Positions 1 through 7,039 of a stretch of 14,202 nt of DNA are shown here, one piece after another. The notes below the pieces were generated by a model. It saw nothing but the letters and a program-made list of their open reading frames with translations, did no database searches and had not been told where the DNA came from. Location: the NCBI GenBank assembly GCA_026414125.1, contig JAOAJQ010000013.1:1-14202 (forward strand). Reading direction: 5' to 3'. The position numbers and the translations under genes were made by a program. The number at the start of each line of letters is the position of its first letter. The first letter of the stretch is position 1. The stretch comes from Thermoproteota archaeon. Lineage in GTDB: Archaea; Thermoproteota; EX4484-205; JAAOZP01.

Positions 1-204
1 GGGCTAAGCCTGTGAAAAGTGCTATTTAGAACGTGCGTGCTTCTCAATACGCGTAGTCAAGTATCTTTCGAAAGACAGTGTGCACCAGCGTTGAGACTTA
101 GCCTGCAAACTAATGCGAACACCACCATATCGGTTTTATTACAGGTTCTCAGAATAGCGTGCACTAGGCTTTATAGTAGTAGTCTTTATAAGTACTACGG
201 AGAA
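1..204. other. No convincing gene; TATA-like boxes near the right end
   Basis: I see no supported gene here. A plus-strand frame is open from an ATG at 19 into the AbrB-like gene, but its translated N-terminus has no family resemblance and is probably a chance extension. A TATA-like box TTTATAAG at 185-192 would place an archaeal transcript start near 212-216. That falls inside the AbrB-like reading frame rather than ahead of it. Confidence 0.4.
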
Positions 205-402
205 ATTGAGTATGAGGTTAGGGTTACGAGTAAGGGACAGACGACTATTCCGCTTGAGCTTATGAGAAAGTATCATATTGTTGAAGGTTCGAGGCTGATC
301 ATGGTGGATACTGAACAGGGGATCCTTGTGAAGCCTTTACTTGGGACTTCCGGCTCCGGCTCTAAAAAGCAACTCAAGGGAGATGAGGATCCAGCCGGTT
401 AA
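205..402 (+). CDS. SpoVT/AbrB-domain DNA-binding protein (antitoxin-like), start codon unclear
   Basis: The reading frame encodes about 65 residues beginning with the hallmark swapped-hairpin motif (VRVTSKGQTTIP, then LELMRKY, then VEGSRLIMV and GILVKP). Proteins of this family in archaea are usually short antitoxins or transcription regulators that bind their own promoter as dimers. Homologues typically start a few residues before VTSKGQ. In this frame the expected position (205-207) reads ATT instead of ATG, and the nearest ATG (212) is out of frame. The only in-frame ATG upstream is at 19, 62 codons earlier, and the stretch between has no recognisable character. Either a rare ATT start is used, a long N-terminal extension exists, or the start has been lost. 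The C-terminal tail after residue 45 is low-complexity Gly/Ser/Lys. The domain call is firm; expression is uncertain. Confidence 0.7.
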   Translation: MEYEVRVTSKGQTTIPLELMRKYHIVEGSRLIMVDTEQGILVKPLLGTSGSGSKKQLKGDEDPAG

Positions 403-431
403 CATTAATCTTCGTTTTCAACGTTGAGAAT

Positions 432-635
432 TTGAGAAACAGAGTAGAAACGTTCAATCTTCGTCTAAACGAGTATCTTTTAAAGGTTAAAGCTGCAGTT
501 CTCAACATAACGTATCCTGGCAGGTGCAATCTTCCTGAAGACGTTAGCCAGGATTTCGAGAAACTGTTGGTGAAACTGGATTTCGTAAAATGGCTTTCAA
601 GCCCTATCAGGCTTATAGGCCATAAGCTAGTTTGA
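432..635 (+). CDS. Small ORF of unknown function next to AbrB-like gene
   Basis: This frame encodes 67 residues from a TTG start and is open without a stop from 387, just inside the 3' end of the AbrB-like gene. The composition looks protein-like: amphipathic, with stretches such as LNEYLLKVKAAVLNI and DFEKLLVKLDFVKWL that could be helices. Its position matches a toxin partner of the AbrB-like protein, but I see no PIN-domain aspartates, HEPN RxxxxH motif or other toxin signature. There is no ATG start and no clear ribosome binding site. It could be a real small gene, a remnant of a longer one, or chance. I do not recognise it. Confidence 0.25.
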   Translation: MRNRVETFNLRLNEYLLKVKAAVLNITYPGRCNLPEDVSQDFEKLLVKLDFVKWLSSPIRLIGHKLV

Positions 636-769
636 CCCCATTACGCACATATAAGGATATTCTAAATGAAAGAACTGAAGGATAACAGGGCCTCTAACCT
701 TCGCGCACTATATGCCTCAGCCTAGCTCCCACCTATTCTAGAACCGGTTTTCTATGGAGAGGGGAATGG

Positions 770-776
770 TTAAAAG
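770..776 (+). promoter_or_regulatory. Putative TATA box for thiC
   Basis: TTAAAAG lies 27 bases before the thiC ATG at 804, after a purine-rich stretch GAGGGGAATGG. An archaeal start about 25 bases downstream would give an almost leaderless transcript. No TPP-riboswitch core is visible in 640-803, and the interval holds no other gene I can support. Confidence 0.4.
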
Positions 777-803
777 CCCTAAAGATGTTTTAGAGACTTA
801 CCT

Positions 804-2108
804 ATGGCAAACCAGATGGGGGCTGCGAAAGAAGGCCGTGTAACAGAAGAGATGATAATAGTTGCGAGAGAAGAGGATGAATCCCCTGAGAAGCTTCGTC
901 AGAGAATAGCTAGTGGTGTTGCGATAATAGCTCGCAACAACAGGCGTGAAAACGTGCAACCAATAGGCATTGGAGAGGGTTTGAGAACAAAGGTTAACGC
1001 TAACGTGGGGACAAGCATAGATCTCTGTGACGTTAATCTTGAAATCGAGAAGACTAGGATTGCTGTCAAGTATGGTGCCGACACCGTCATGGACCTCAGC
1101 ACAGCCGGCGATATAGATAGTGTAAGGCAGAGGATATTAAAGGAGGCTAATGTGCCTGTTGGAACAGTACCAATCTATCAGGCTGCTGTCGAGGTAATCA
1201 GTAAAAAAGGCTCTATCATCAGCATGACTGAAGACGATGTTTTCAACGCGATAGAAAAACATGCTAAAGACGGTGTCGACTTCATGACTCTTCACTGCGG
1301 TGTCACCCGTGAAACAGTTAAGAAACTCGGTAAGCATCCTAGGTTGACAGGTATTGTGAGCCGCGGAGGAACATTCCTAGCGGCTTGGATTCTTCACAAC
1401 GACAGGGAGAACCCGTTGTATTCAAACTTTGATTATCTTCTTGAAATGGCTGCCCAGTATGACTTTGCGTTAAGCCTAGGAGACGGCCTTAGGCCTGGAT
1501 GCATATTCGACGCCTCTGATTGGTTCCAAATAAGAGAGCTTCTAACTATAGGAGAACTGGTGGAAAGGGCTAGGGCTGCCGGGGTTCAAGCAATGGTTGA
1601 AGGGCCGGGTCATATGCCGTTAGACCAGATAGATGCCAACGTGAGGCTTGAGAAGGCTGTTTGCAAGGGTGCACCATTCTATGTTCTTGGACCGGTTGTG
1701 ACAGAGATAGCGCCCGGATACGATCATATTGTAGGAGCGATAGGGGGAGCTGTAGCTGGGTTAGCCGGTGCAGACTTCCTTTGCTATCTTACGCCTTCTG
1801 AACACCTTGGTCTCCCAAGCATCGAGGATGTAAAGGAGGGGGTGATAGTCACGAGGATAGCGGCTCACGCAGTAGATATTGTTAAGCTCGGTGGGAAGGC
1901 TAGGGTTAGGGATCTAGAAATGGCTAAGGCAAGGTCTCAACTAGACTGGGAGAAACAGTTTAAGAACGCTATTGATCCTGAGAAGGCTGTTACAATCCAC
2001 GCCAGGGTAAAGCCCAAGTCTTCTGGAGCATGCTCAATGTGCTCGGATTTCTGCGCGATAAAAATTCTTAGAGAAGCCCTAGAGACTTCTGGGGAATGTT
2101 TAAAATAG
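804..2108 (+). CDS. thiC: Phosphomethylpyrimidine synthase ThiC
   Basis: ThiC is a radical-SAM 4Fe-4S enzyme that rearranges aminoimidazole ribotide into hydroxymethylpyrimidine phosphate, the pyrimidine half of thiamin. The 434-residue length fits the short archaeal/clostridial form, which lacks the long bacterial N-terminal domain. Visible family motifs in order are NANVGTS (about 65-71), YGADTVMDLST, HCGVT, SRGG, GDGLRPG, EGPGHMP, GYDHI, CYLTPSEHLGLP and ARSQLDWEKQF. The iron-sulfur cysteines are C410, C413 and C417 near the C-terminus (CSMCSDFC). The spacing is CX2CX3C, one residue shorter than the CX2CX4C described for E. coli; I believe this is usual in the short clade. The gene stands alone with its own promoter-like box and converges on the nuclease-like pseudogene 21 bases beyond its stop. 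No other thiamin gene is in view. Confidence 0.95.
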   Translation: MANQMGAAKEGRVTEEMIIVAREEDESPEKLRQRIASGVAIIARNNRRENVQPIGIGEGLRTKVNANVGTSIDLCDVNLEIEKTRIAVKYGADTVMDLSTAGDIDSVRQRILKEANVPVGTVPIYQAAVEVISKKGSIISMTEDDVFNAIEKHAKDGVDFMTLHCGVTRETVKKLGKHPRLTGIVSRGGTFLAAWILHNDRENPLYSNFDYLLEMAAQYDFALSLGDGLRPGCIFDASDWFQIRELLTIGELVERARAAGVQAMVEGPGHMPLDQIDANVRLEKAVCKGAPFYVLGPVVTEIAPGYDHIVGAIGGAVAGLAGADFLCYLTPSEHLGLPSIEDVKEGVIVTRIAAHAVDIVKLGGKARVRDLEMAKARSQLDWEKQFKNAIDPEKAVTIHARVKPKSSGACSMCSDFCAIKILREALETSGECLK

Positions 2109-2129
2109 AGTCTAGCATGTTCCCGCCAC

Positions 2130-3589
2130 CTATAAAAACCTCAGCATGTCTGGATACTGCCTCATGAGTTCAACCAAGTGGTTAAGCAATTCTTTAGTTT
2201 CAGAGGTCTGAGGAGCGTGTAGTAAGCTGTAGATCAGCCTCCAACCGTTCTCTCTAGCAATTCTAAAATATTTATCGGCTTTATTTATCGGCTTGATCTA
2301 TTTTACTGACGGTTTCATCGCCATGTTTACATTCCACTAGTACTATTTTCCCATCCGGTTTTTCTACATGAAAATTGAAGAATACATTCTCATCCTGCCA
2401 TCTAAGGCGTTTTTCCTCCTCCAGAATCCTATATCCAAGCTTTCCCAAGAGGCTCTTGAAAAGCTTAGCAACGACGTGTTGAGGCTCCTTCAATACTTTA
2501 TCGGGGAGAGGCTCGCTTAAGCCGATAACGCTTCTATGGATGCCCCTGCTGTCCTCGTACTCGACGACCATCGCATCCCTCAAGGTGTACTCGAACGTTT
2601 CACCACGCTCGGTAAGCTTAATCTTGAGCTCTATAGTATTCAATCGGGTTTATCTCCGGTGCATATCGATCTACTGCTAAGGCCAGCTTTGAGGATACCG
2701 ATTTACCATCTTCACCTACATCGATACGGAACAGGATTCCTTCACCACTAGGCAGACTCGCCTCAAGAATCGGGCCGTACCCGCTGAGCTCCCTGAACCG
2801 GGCTTCGCTCACCCTGAATGCAGCTCCCTCACCCATCCCCTTGACGCCGTAGAACTTCAAGAACCCTTCGGAAAACTCTGCTCTAACACTTCCTGACGAC
2901 GAGCAGGCCGAGCACGTCCTTAGCCTCCTTAATCTTAAACTCCGCGTCAGCGCTCTGAGTCCACGCGGAATCTACCCTGCCATCTTCCTTACGGTACACG
3001 ACTCCCAGAACCGCGTCCCCGCTGCACAGTTCTCCGCCGAGCCTCCAGTATTCTTCCCCGCCTATGATTCTCTTAAGCATCCCGCTTACGTCAAGGTATT
3101 TCTGGCCTAGCTCTATCTCTACGACATGCTCGTCATTGCTCAGGAACAATACTGGTTTAGAGGGAAGCCTCCTGTTTAGGACGATGATTCCACCATACCT
3201 GTTTAAACCCTCCTCCTGTAGGAACAGGAGCCTCGCCACCTCGCCTCCAGCATCGTCCCTCACTGTTTTCAGCTCCACCCCGCCTATCATGGTTCTTCCC
3301 CCATCGGAAACCGGCATCAGCCTCCCTCCTTGGGTCAGCCTGAGCTCAATCTGGTTTCCGTCAGCATCCGTGACTCTGAACCTGATGAACGAAGCCTCCG
3401 TACTCGTCCAGCTTCCCAACAAGCCCTTCGACAACCCTCTGTTCTCAGTATCCATCAGGTAGGCGTTTCCCCCCGTAGCCTTAACGAACCTCGACGGGTA
3501 TTTCTCGAGAAAGTACTCTGGTGTTGCAGTCTTGAGAATAACCAGGTATTCTATGAACTTCTTAACATGGTTTCATCTATCCTAAACAT
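2130..3589 (-). pseudogene. Multiply frameshifted gene with a PD-(D/E)XK nuclease-like C-terminus
   Basis: Four open segments in succession read as one protein of about 480 residues. Segment 1 starts at ATG 3589 (MFRIDETMLR) and continues after a one-base shift near 3557-3562 into FIEYLVILKTATPEYFLEKY. It stays open to the TAG ending at 2883. Segment 2 (from about 2880 to 2618) contains SEARFRELSGYGPILEA. Segment 3 (2643-2281) runs through DAMVVEYEDS and contains KPDGKIVLVECKHGDE. Segment 4 (to the stop at 2130-2132) reads YFRIARENGWRLIYSLLHAP. The joins need one-base indels near 2858-2865 and 2640-2650, plus removal of one copy of a 13-bp tandem duplication at 2269-2294. The VECK motif followed by QADKYFRIA resembles a PD-(D/E)XK nuclease core (ExK and trailing helix). 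The N-terminal part I do not recognise. A restriction-type enzyme is possible but unproven. Confidence 0.75.
2269..2294. repeat. Perfect 13-bp tandem duplication that breaks the nuclease-like gene
   Basis: Two abutting identical copies of TATTTATCGGCTT lie at 2269-2281 and 2282-2294. On the minus strand the second-read copy shifts the frame and creates TAA at 2281-2283. Deleting one copy restores an open frame running on for about 50 codons to a stop at 2130, with convincing protein-like sequence. Confidence 0.95.
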
Positions 3590-3623
3590 TTCAAGTTTCA
3601 AACCCTTATAGGTATTCTATGAA
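3544..3623. repeat. 14-bp direct repeat spaced 66 bp, between two pseudogenes
   Basis: AGGTATTCTATGAA occurs at 3544-3557 and again at 3610-3623, same orientation. The left copy lies in the 5' end of the minus-strand nuclease-like pseudogene. The right copy lies at the visible 5' edge of the plus-strand permease remnant. It may mark a deletion or recombination joint. Confidence 0.8.
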
Positions 3624-3878
3624 TGGATTTATAATTTCACCTCACACCTCCATGGTATTCACCTTTGCTAATCCTCTTTTCATCTCCATAGAGAACTTTC
3701 CAACGGTTTTCAGTATCTTATCTATTTAGTACCTACGACCCCGCTTGCTTTATCACTGAAGGGCATGATCACCGGCTCCCCTCCTGTAAACATTCTAGCA
3801 AATTTGCTAATAAGCCTCATCTATGCGATGATTGCGTTCATTTTAGCTATTAGACGGATAAGATGGGGGTTGGGTTAA
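3619..3878 (+). pseudogene. C-terminal remnant of an ABC-2-type transporter permease
   Basis: Two joined plus-strand frames encode the tail of a membrane protein. The first (3619-3708) reads NGFIISPHTSMVFTFANPLF and then ISIENFPTV. The second (3708-3878) reads FQYLIYLVPTTPLALSLKGM, a hydrophobic helix (NILANLLISLIYAMIAFILA), and the basic end IRRIRWGLG before TAA. Inserting one T in the TTTT run at 3707-3710 joins them exactly (PTVFQYLIYLVPTTP). The layout of a P-T-T-P-rich hairpin, a last transmembrane helix and a short positive cytosolic tail is typical of ABC-2 permeases exporting drugs or lipids. The N-terminal two thirds and the ATPase partner are absent. This is a dead fragment; the family call rests on pattern recognition only. 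Confidence 0.6.
3628..3635 (-). promoter_or_regulatory. Possible TATA box for the nuclease-like pseudogene
   Basis: On the minus strand ATTATAAA lies about 40 bases before ATG 3589, giving a start near 3605. The same bases also code for FII in the permease remnant on the other strand, so the box may be coincidental. Confidence 0.3.
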
Positions 3879-4127
3879 GAACCCTTCCTCAACAGCCTCG
3901 TCATGTGCGCGTCCCACTATTCCCTTTTAAAGCCGTCATTCTTACCACTAAGAGGATGCTAACTGCTATTTCACATGCTATTTATAAGTGGGGAGGAAAA
4001 ACTTTGCCCCACCCATTATGAATTCATGCCAAGGTTTAGAGAATACCCGTAAAGGTTTGAAACACGCAAGGCGTACAGTGAACCTAGCTAGTTATATAAA
4101 TAGAAATACTGCTAAGTTTAAAAACCC
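3879..4127. other. Gene-free interval between permease remnant and rpl2
   Basis: No coding region is supported. TATA-like boxes occur at 3979-3987 (TATTTATAA) and 4092-4101 (GTTATATAAA). A short inverted repeat GTGGGG/CCCCAC frames 3988-4013. None is tied to a gene I can identify. In a canonical crenarchaeal ribosomal cluster rps19 would be expected here on the minus strand; no trace of it is visible. Confidence 0.4.
4115..4127 (-). terminator. U-rich terminator after rpl2
   Basis: Immediately after the rpl2 stop, the minus strand reads GGGG followed by five T (4120-4124) and an A/T stretch. This is adequate as a simple archaeal oligo-U terminator for the ribosomal operon. Confidence 0.5.
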
Positions 4128-4859
4128 CTATCCCGATACTCTCCTAGTCTTCTTCCTACCGGTCTTCCTGGGAGCAATCAAACCAACCTTGGCACCAGGC
4201 GGAGCATTACGGCTAACTGAAGTGGAGCGGGAAACACTTTGATGCCTCCCCCCGCCGTGGGGGTGATACACGCTTATCATTGCTACTCCTCTTACTATTG
4301 GGTAGTGTCTTCCTTTGCTCTTCATGTATTTGAGTTTTGTTCCTGCTTTGAGGAATGGTTTTTCTGTTCTTCCTCCTCCTGCTATTACTCCGATTGTTGC
4401 GAGAGAGTTTGCGTCGATGATGAATGTTCTCGCCTTGGGGTCTTGGAGGATGGCTGTTCCGTTTGTCTTCCCGATTAGGACTGCGTAGTTGCCTGATGCT
4501 CTGAAGAGTGCTCCGCCGTCGGCTGGGTGTCGCTCAATGTTTGAGAGCATTATTCCTTCAGGTGCTTCGGCGAGTGGGATTATGTTTCCTATTGCGAGTG
4601 GGCTTCCTGGTCCTATTGATATTCTTTGGCCTACGTGCATGGTTTCAACTGCTACGGTGTGGAAGACTTTCCCGTTGTCGAGCCTGATTTCCGCGAGGGG
4701 TGCTCCTCTTCCCGGGTCGTGATGTAGTGCAACAAGGGTTCCTTCGAGTCTTTCTCCTTTTGCTAATGTTGGGTATTTGGCTGGTGCTACTCTTCTGTGG
4801 GTTGGAGCCATGAAATTGGGTGATCTTCCGCGCCTCCTTACTATTGGTCTTTTACCCAT
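4128..4859 (-). CDS. rpl2: Large ribosomal subunit protein L2 (uL2)
   Basis: L2 binds 23S rRNA near the peptidyl-transferase centre and supports subunit association. The 243-residue product has the archaeal N-terminus (GKRPIVRRRGRSPNF), the OB-fold region with HDPGRGAPLAEI, the AGGGRTEKPFLKAG segment and a tail with SRNAPPGAKVG and RKTGRKKTRR. In the nearly invariant loop usually read as AMNxVDHPHGGG this protein has AMISVYHPHGGG (about 193-204). The catalytically important His (H199) and the GGG are kept, but the Asn is I195 and the Asp is Y198. The ATIG segment is preceded by Leu where Arg is usual. The gene follows rpl23 by 16 bases, with a strong AAGGAGG ribosome site at 4871-4877, and uses more A-ending codons than rpl3 and rpl4. 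It is the last gene of the operon. Confidence 0.95.
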   Translation of the reverse strand: MGKRPIVRRRGRSPNFMAPTHRRVAPAKYPTLAKGERLEGTLVALHHDPGRGAPLAEIRLDNGKVFHTVAVETMHVGQRISIGPGSPLAIGNIIPLAEAPEGIMLSNIERHPADGGALFRASGNYAVLIGKTNGTAILQDPKARTFIIDANSLATIGVIAGGGRTEKPFLKAGTKLKYMKSKGRHYPIVRGVAMISVYHPHGGGRHQSVSRSTSVSRNAPPGAKVGLIAPRKTGRKKTRRVSG

Positions 4860-4875
4860 TTAATCATCATCCTCC

Positions 4876-5136
4876 TTACACTATTTTAAGCTTGCTTGCA
4901 AGGTCCATCGCGCTGTATTCTTTAGCAAGCTTGACCACTGCCTTCTTCTCCCCGGTTATGCTTCTTATAATGTTGACTTTCTCAACCTTGACGTTGAAGC
5001 TTTTTTCAACAGCCTCTTTAATATTGTTCTTATCCGCCTTAGGGTCGACTATGAAAACCAGCTTGTTCTCCTTCTCGATTAGCCTGAAAGACTTCTCGGT
5101 TGAAACCGGCCTGATTATTATGCTACTCTGAGACAT
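4876..5136 (-). CDS. rpl23: Large ribosomal subunit protein L23 (uL23)
   Basis: L23 sits at the polypeptide exit tunnel, where it docks signal recognition particle and chaperones. The 86-residue product matches the compact archaeal form. It has IIRPVSTEKSFRLIE at the N-terminus, then the beta strand KLVFIVDPKADKNNIKEAVE, then NVKVEKVNIIRS, the tunnel-facing loop ITGEKKAVVKL and the C-terminal DLASKLKIV. Its ATG overlaps the last 14 bases of rpl4, indicating coupled translation. Nothing looks disturbed. Confidence 0.95.
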   Translation of the reverse strand: MSQSSIIIRPVSTEKSFRLIEKENKLVFIVDPKADKNNIKEAVEKSFNVKVEKVNIIRSITGEKKAVVKLAKEYSAMDLASKLKIV

Positions 5137-5920
5137 ATTTCCTCACCCTTTCAACAACCCCTTGGAGAGCGGGGAGCGTCCATATCGTCAGCCTCCCCGG
5201 CACTCCTCCTGGCGCGAGATCCATTATTGAAAGCTTCTCCGGCGTTCTGACATCCACTCCGGGTATTCCTAAGGCTGCTTTAACAACATTAGCCTTACTG
5301 TTTGAGACGACTATCAGGGGGCCGACTCTCCTCCTGAGCCTCCTCCCCCTCCACTTTGATTTTCCACTCCTAACCTTCGGCTTGCCGTATATTCTTTCAA
5401 GCTCCTGCTCCAAGCCTATTTTCTCAAACAGCTCGACAACCTCTCGCGTCCTGGAAATGTTTTCAAACTCTTTCGCAAAGACTATCGGGATGCTTGCTGA
5501 GCCAGGCCTGTGACCCCTGTTTTCAACAGCCTCCTTCTTGAAGACTGCTGACAACGCTGAGACGAAAGCCTTCCTATACTCCTTCCTGTTAATTTCCTTC
5601 CTAATCTTCTTCTCAACGCGCGGCGGATGCGTAACCCTTCCTTTAACGGTCATTGGGGCGAACCTGGCGACCCCCCTCTCAGTCCTCGGGACCCTGGCTA
5701 TGCCGTATCCGACGCCCCAGCTTTCAGCAGTAGTCCTCTTGCCGGCCATGGGGTCTCTGCCCTGCGGCTGGAGTCTTCTCGACTGCGCCGCTAGGAATGC
5801 TCTTCTAACAAGGTGGTCTTCAACTTCCGTCTGGAGGATGAATAAGGGTATTGAGGCTTCACCCGCCTCCTCCCCCTTCTCGCTTAGAACCTTCACCTTA
5901 GCCTGTTCGAGGCTCATCAT
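5123..5920 (-). CDS. rpl4: Large ribosomal subunit protein L4 (uL4, archaeal L4e type)
   Basis: L4 is an early-assembling 23S rRNA binding protein whose loop lines the exit tunnel. The 265-residue product has the archaeal/eukaryotic-type RNA-binding loop: AFLAAQSRRLQPQGRDPMAG, then KRTTAESWGVGYGIARVPR. The basic stretch GKSKWRGRRLRRRVGPLIVV lies around residues 188-207, and GVPGRLTIWTLPALQ is at the C-terminus. Its first ATG (5918-5920) overlaps the rpl3 stop in an ATGA arrangement; a second ATG follows directly, so either could be used. Spacing and codon use match rpl3. Confidence 0.95.
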   Translation of the reverse strand: MMSLEQAKVKVLSEKGEEAGEASIPLFILQTEVEDHLVRRAFLAAQSRRLQPQGRDPMAGKRTTAESWGVGYGIARVPRTERGVARFAPMTVKGRVTHPPRVEKKIRKEINRKEYRKAFVSALSAVFKKEAVENRGHRPGSASIPIVFAKEFENISRTREVVELFEKIGLEQELERIYGKPKVRSGKSKWRGRRLRRRVGPLIVVSNSKANVVKAALGIPGVDVRTPEKLSIMDLAPGGVPGRLTIWTLPALQGVVERVRKYVSE

Positions 5921-6927
5921 GCTGCAACAGTCCTCCTAATGTTGACGTGCGTTAAAACAGGCGGCTGCTTAGGCTTAACGTCATGCTTCCTGGCTGAAAC
6001 CCGTATTTTAACAAGCCTCTTAGGCGTTCCGGGTACGCTCCCGTTCAGGATGATTGCTTGACTCCTTACGACGCCGTATTTGTGGAATCCTCCGGCAGGG
6101 TTAATTTCGCTAGGGTTCTCCACAATTTTGAGAACCTGCAGGTTTCTAACCATTCTCTGCATGAAGCCCATTTGACCGGGCCTCGGCACAGTGTACATTA
6201 CTCCAGCAGGCTTCCAGGGGCCCAGTGTTGCTACGCCTCTCCTAGTCTTGTTGCTCTTCCTGTCGAGAATCTTAACCCGGAACCTTTTCACAACACCCTG
6301 GAAGCCCTTCCCCTTGGTTACTGCGAAAACATCAACATACGCGCCCTCATTCAGAACATCCTTCGCATTGACCTGCCTGCCCAGCAGGGATATGGCGTAG
6401 CTGATCCTCTCTCCCACGCTCCCCCCGCCGACGCCTATTTCAAAAACCTCCGGCGTCTTCTTCCCTAGGCCTGCGAGATTGGGCTGCGTCGCCACTATTA
6501 CCCTGACCTCCCTCGTTTTCTCAGCAATATCCTCTGGGACCCGTGGCTCCTCCGCCTCCTTGCGGTTCGCCAGCGAGCCTATCCTCCTCTTAATGTTTCC
6601 GGGAAGGTTTTTCGCCCATCCCTCCCATATGACTCTGAGGCCCTGAGGACTGTTCCCATAGAGCCTTACTCCGACAATGCTTAACGGGGGTGTTTCAATA
6701 ATTGTGATAGGGGTGAAAACCTCCTTCCCCTTGAAGGGCGAGGAGTCGGAAGTGTCTATCGTGAAGCCGTGCGTCATGCCCACCCGGTAGCCGGCGAAGC
6801 CTAGAAGCCTAGCTCCGCCTTCAACCTCCGGCCAGAATCTTATCCGGGGGGTTAATCTTTTAAACCGTGCTCTAGGGCGGAACGCGAGCGAACCATGCCT
6901 CGGGGCGGATTGCTTTCTATGACCCAT
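5917..6927 (-). CDS. rpl3: Large ribosomal subunit protein L3 (uL3)
   Basis: L3 folds around 23S rRNA near the peptidyl-transferase centre and is essential for early 50S assembly. The 336-residue product is the usual archaeal length. The N-terminus GHRKQSAPRHGSLAFRPRAR is the archaeal signature. It is followed by FAGYRVGMTH, then VTKGKGFQGVVKRFRVKILD, RRGVATLGPWKPAGVMYTVP and GQMGFMQRM, where the loop reaches the active centre. It is the first gene of the four-gene ribosomal operon. The 112-base gap before it contains promoter-like boxes, so the operon is probably transcribed separately from the methyltransferase gene upstream. Confidence 0.96.
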   Translation of the reverse strand: MGHRKQSAPRHGSLAFRPRARFKRLTPRIRFWPEVEGGARLLGFAGYRVGMTHGFTIDTSDSSPFKGKEVFTPITIIETPPLSIVGVRLYGNSPQGLRVIWEGWAKNLPGNIKRRIGSLANRKEAEEPRVPEDIAEKTREVRVIVATQPNLAGLGKKTPEVFEIGVGGGSVGERISYAISLLGRQVNAKDVLNEGAYVDVFAVTKGKGFQGVVKRFRVKILDRKSNKTRRGVATLGPWKPAGVMYTVPRPGQMGFMQRMVRNLQVLKIVENPSEINPAGGFHKYGVVRSQAIILNGSVPGTPKRLVKIRVSARKHDVKPKQPPVLTHVNIRRTVAA

Positions 6928-6972
6928 CTTTTAATCCCTTTTAGCCAGCGTGGTTGTCAAAGGAATGAGCAA

Positions 6973-6984
6973 CCCGTTTTAACC
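6973..6984 (-). promoter_or_regulatory. Putative TATA box of the ribosomal operon
   Basis: On the minus strand GGTTAAAACGGG lies about 50 bases before the rpl3 ATG, preceded by the purine-rich, BRE-like GGGGAAAA. This would give a leader of about 25 bases. A second TTAAAAG sits directly before the ATG, too close to serve unless the start lies downstream. Confidence 0.4.
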
Positions 6985-7039
6985 TTTTCCCCTGGGGAAT
7001 GAAACCCCTTGGAGGCTTGTTTCCCTTGGAAACCCGTGT

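Noticed and set aside
640..803. TPP riboswitch upstream of thiC
   Set aside because: Some archaea have one, but the conserved CTGAGA and pyrophosphate-sensor segments are absent and the predicted leader is only a few bases long.
3064..3611. Plus-strand open frames opposite the nuclease-like pseudogene
   Set aside because: Their translations are Ser/Pro/Leu-rich antisense shadows without motifs, whereas the minus strand gives coherent protein sequence.
4239..4722. Plus-strand frames opposite rpl2, including a Cys/Tyr-rich one
   Set aside because: They are antisense to a certain ribosomal protein gene and have no recognisable domain.
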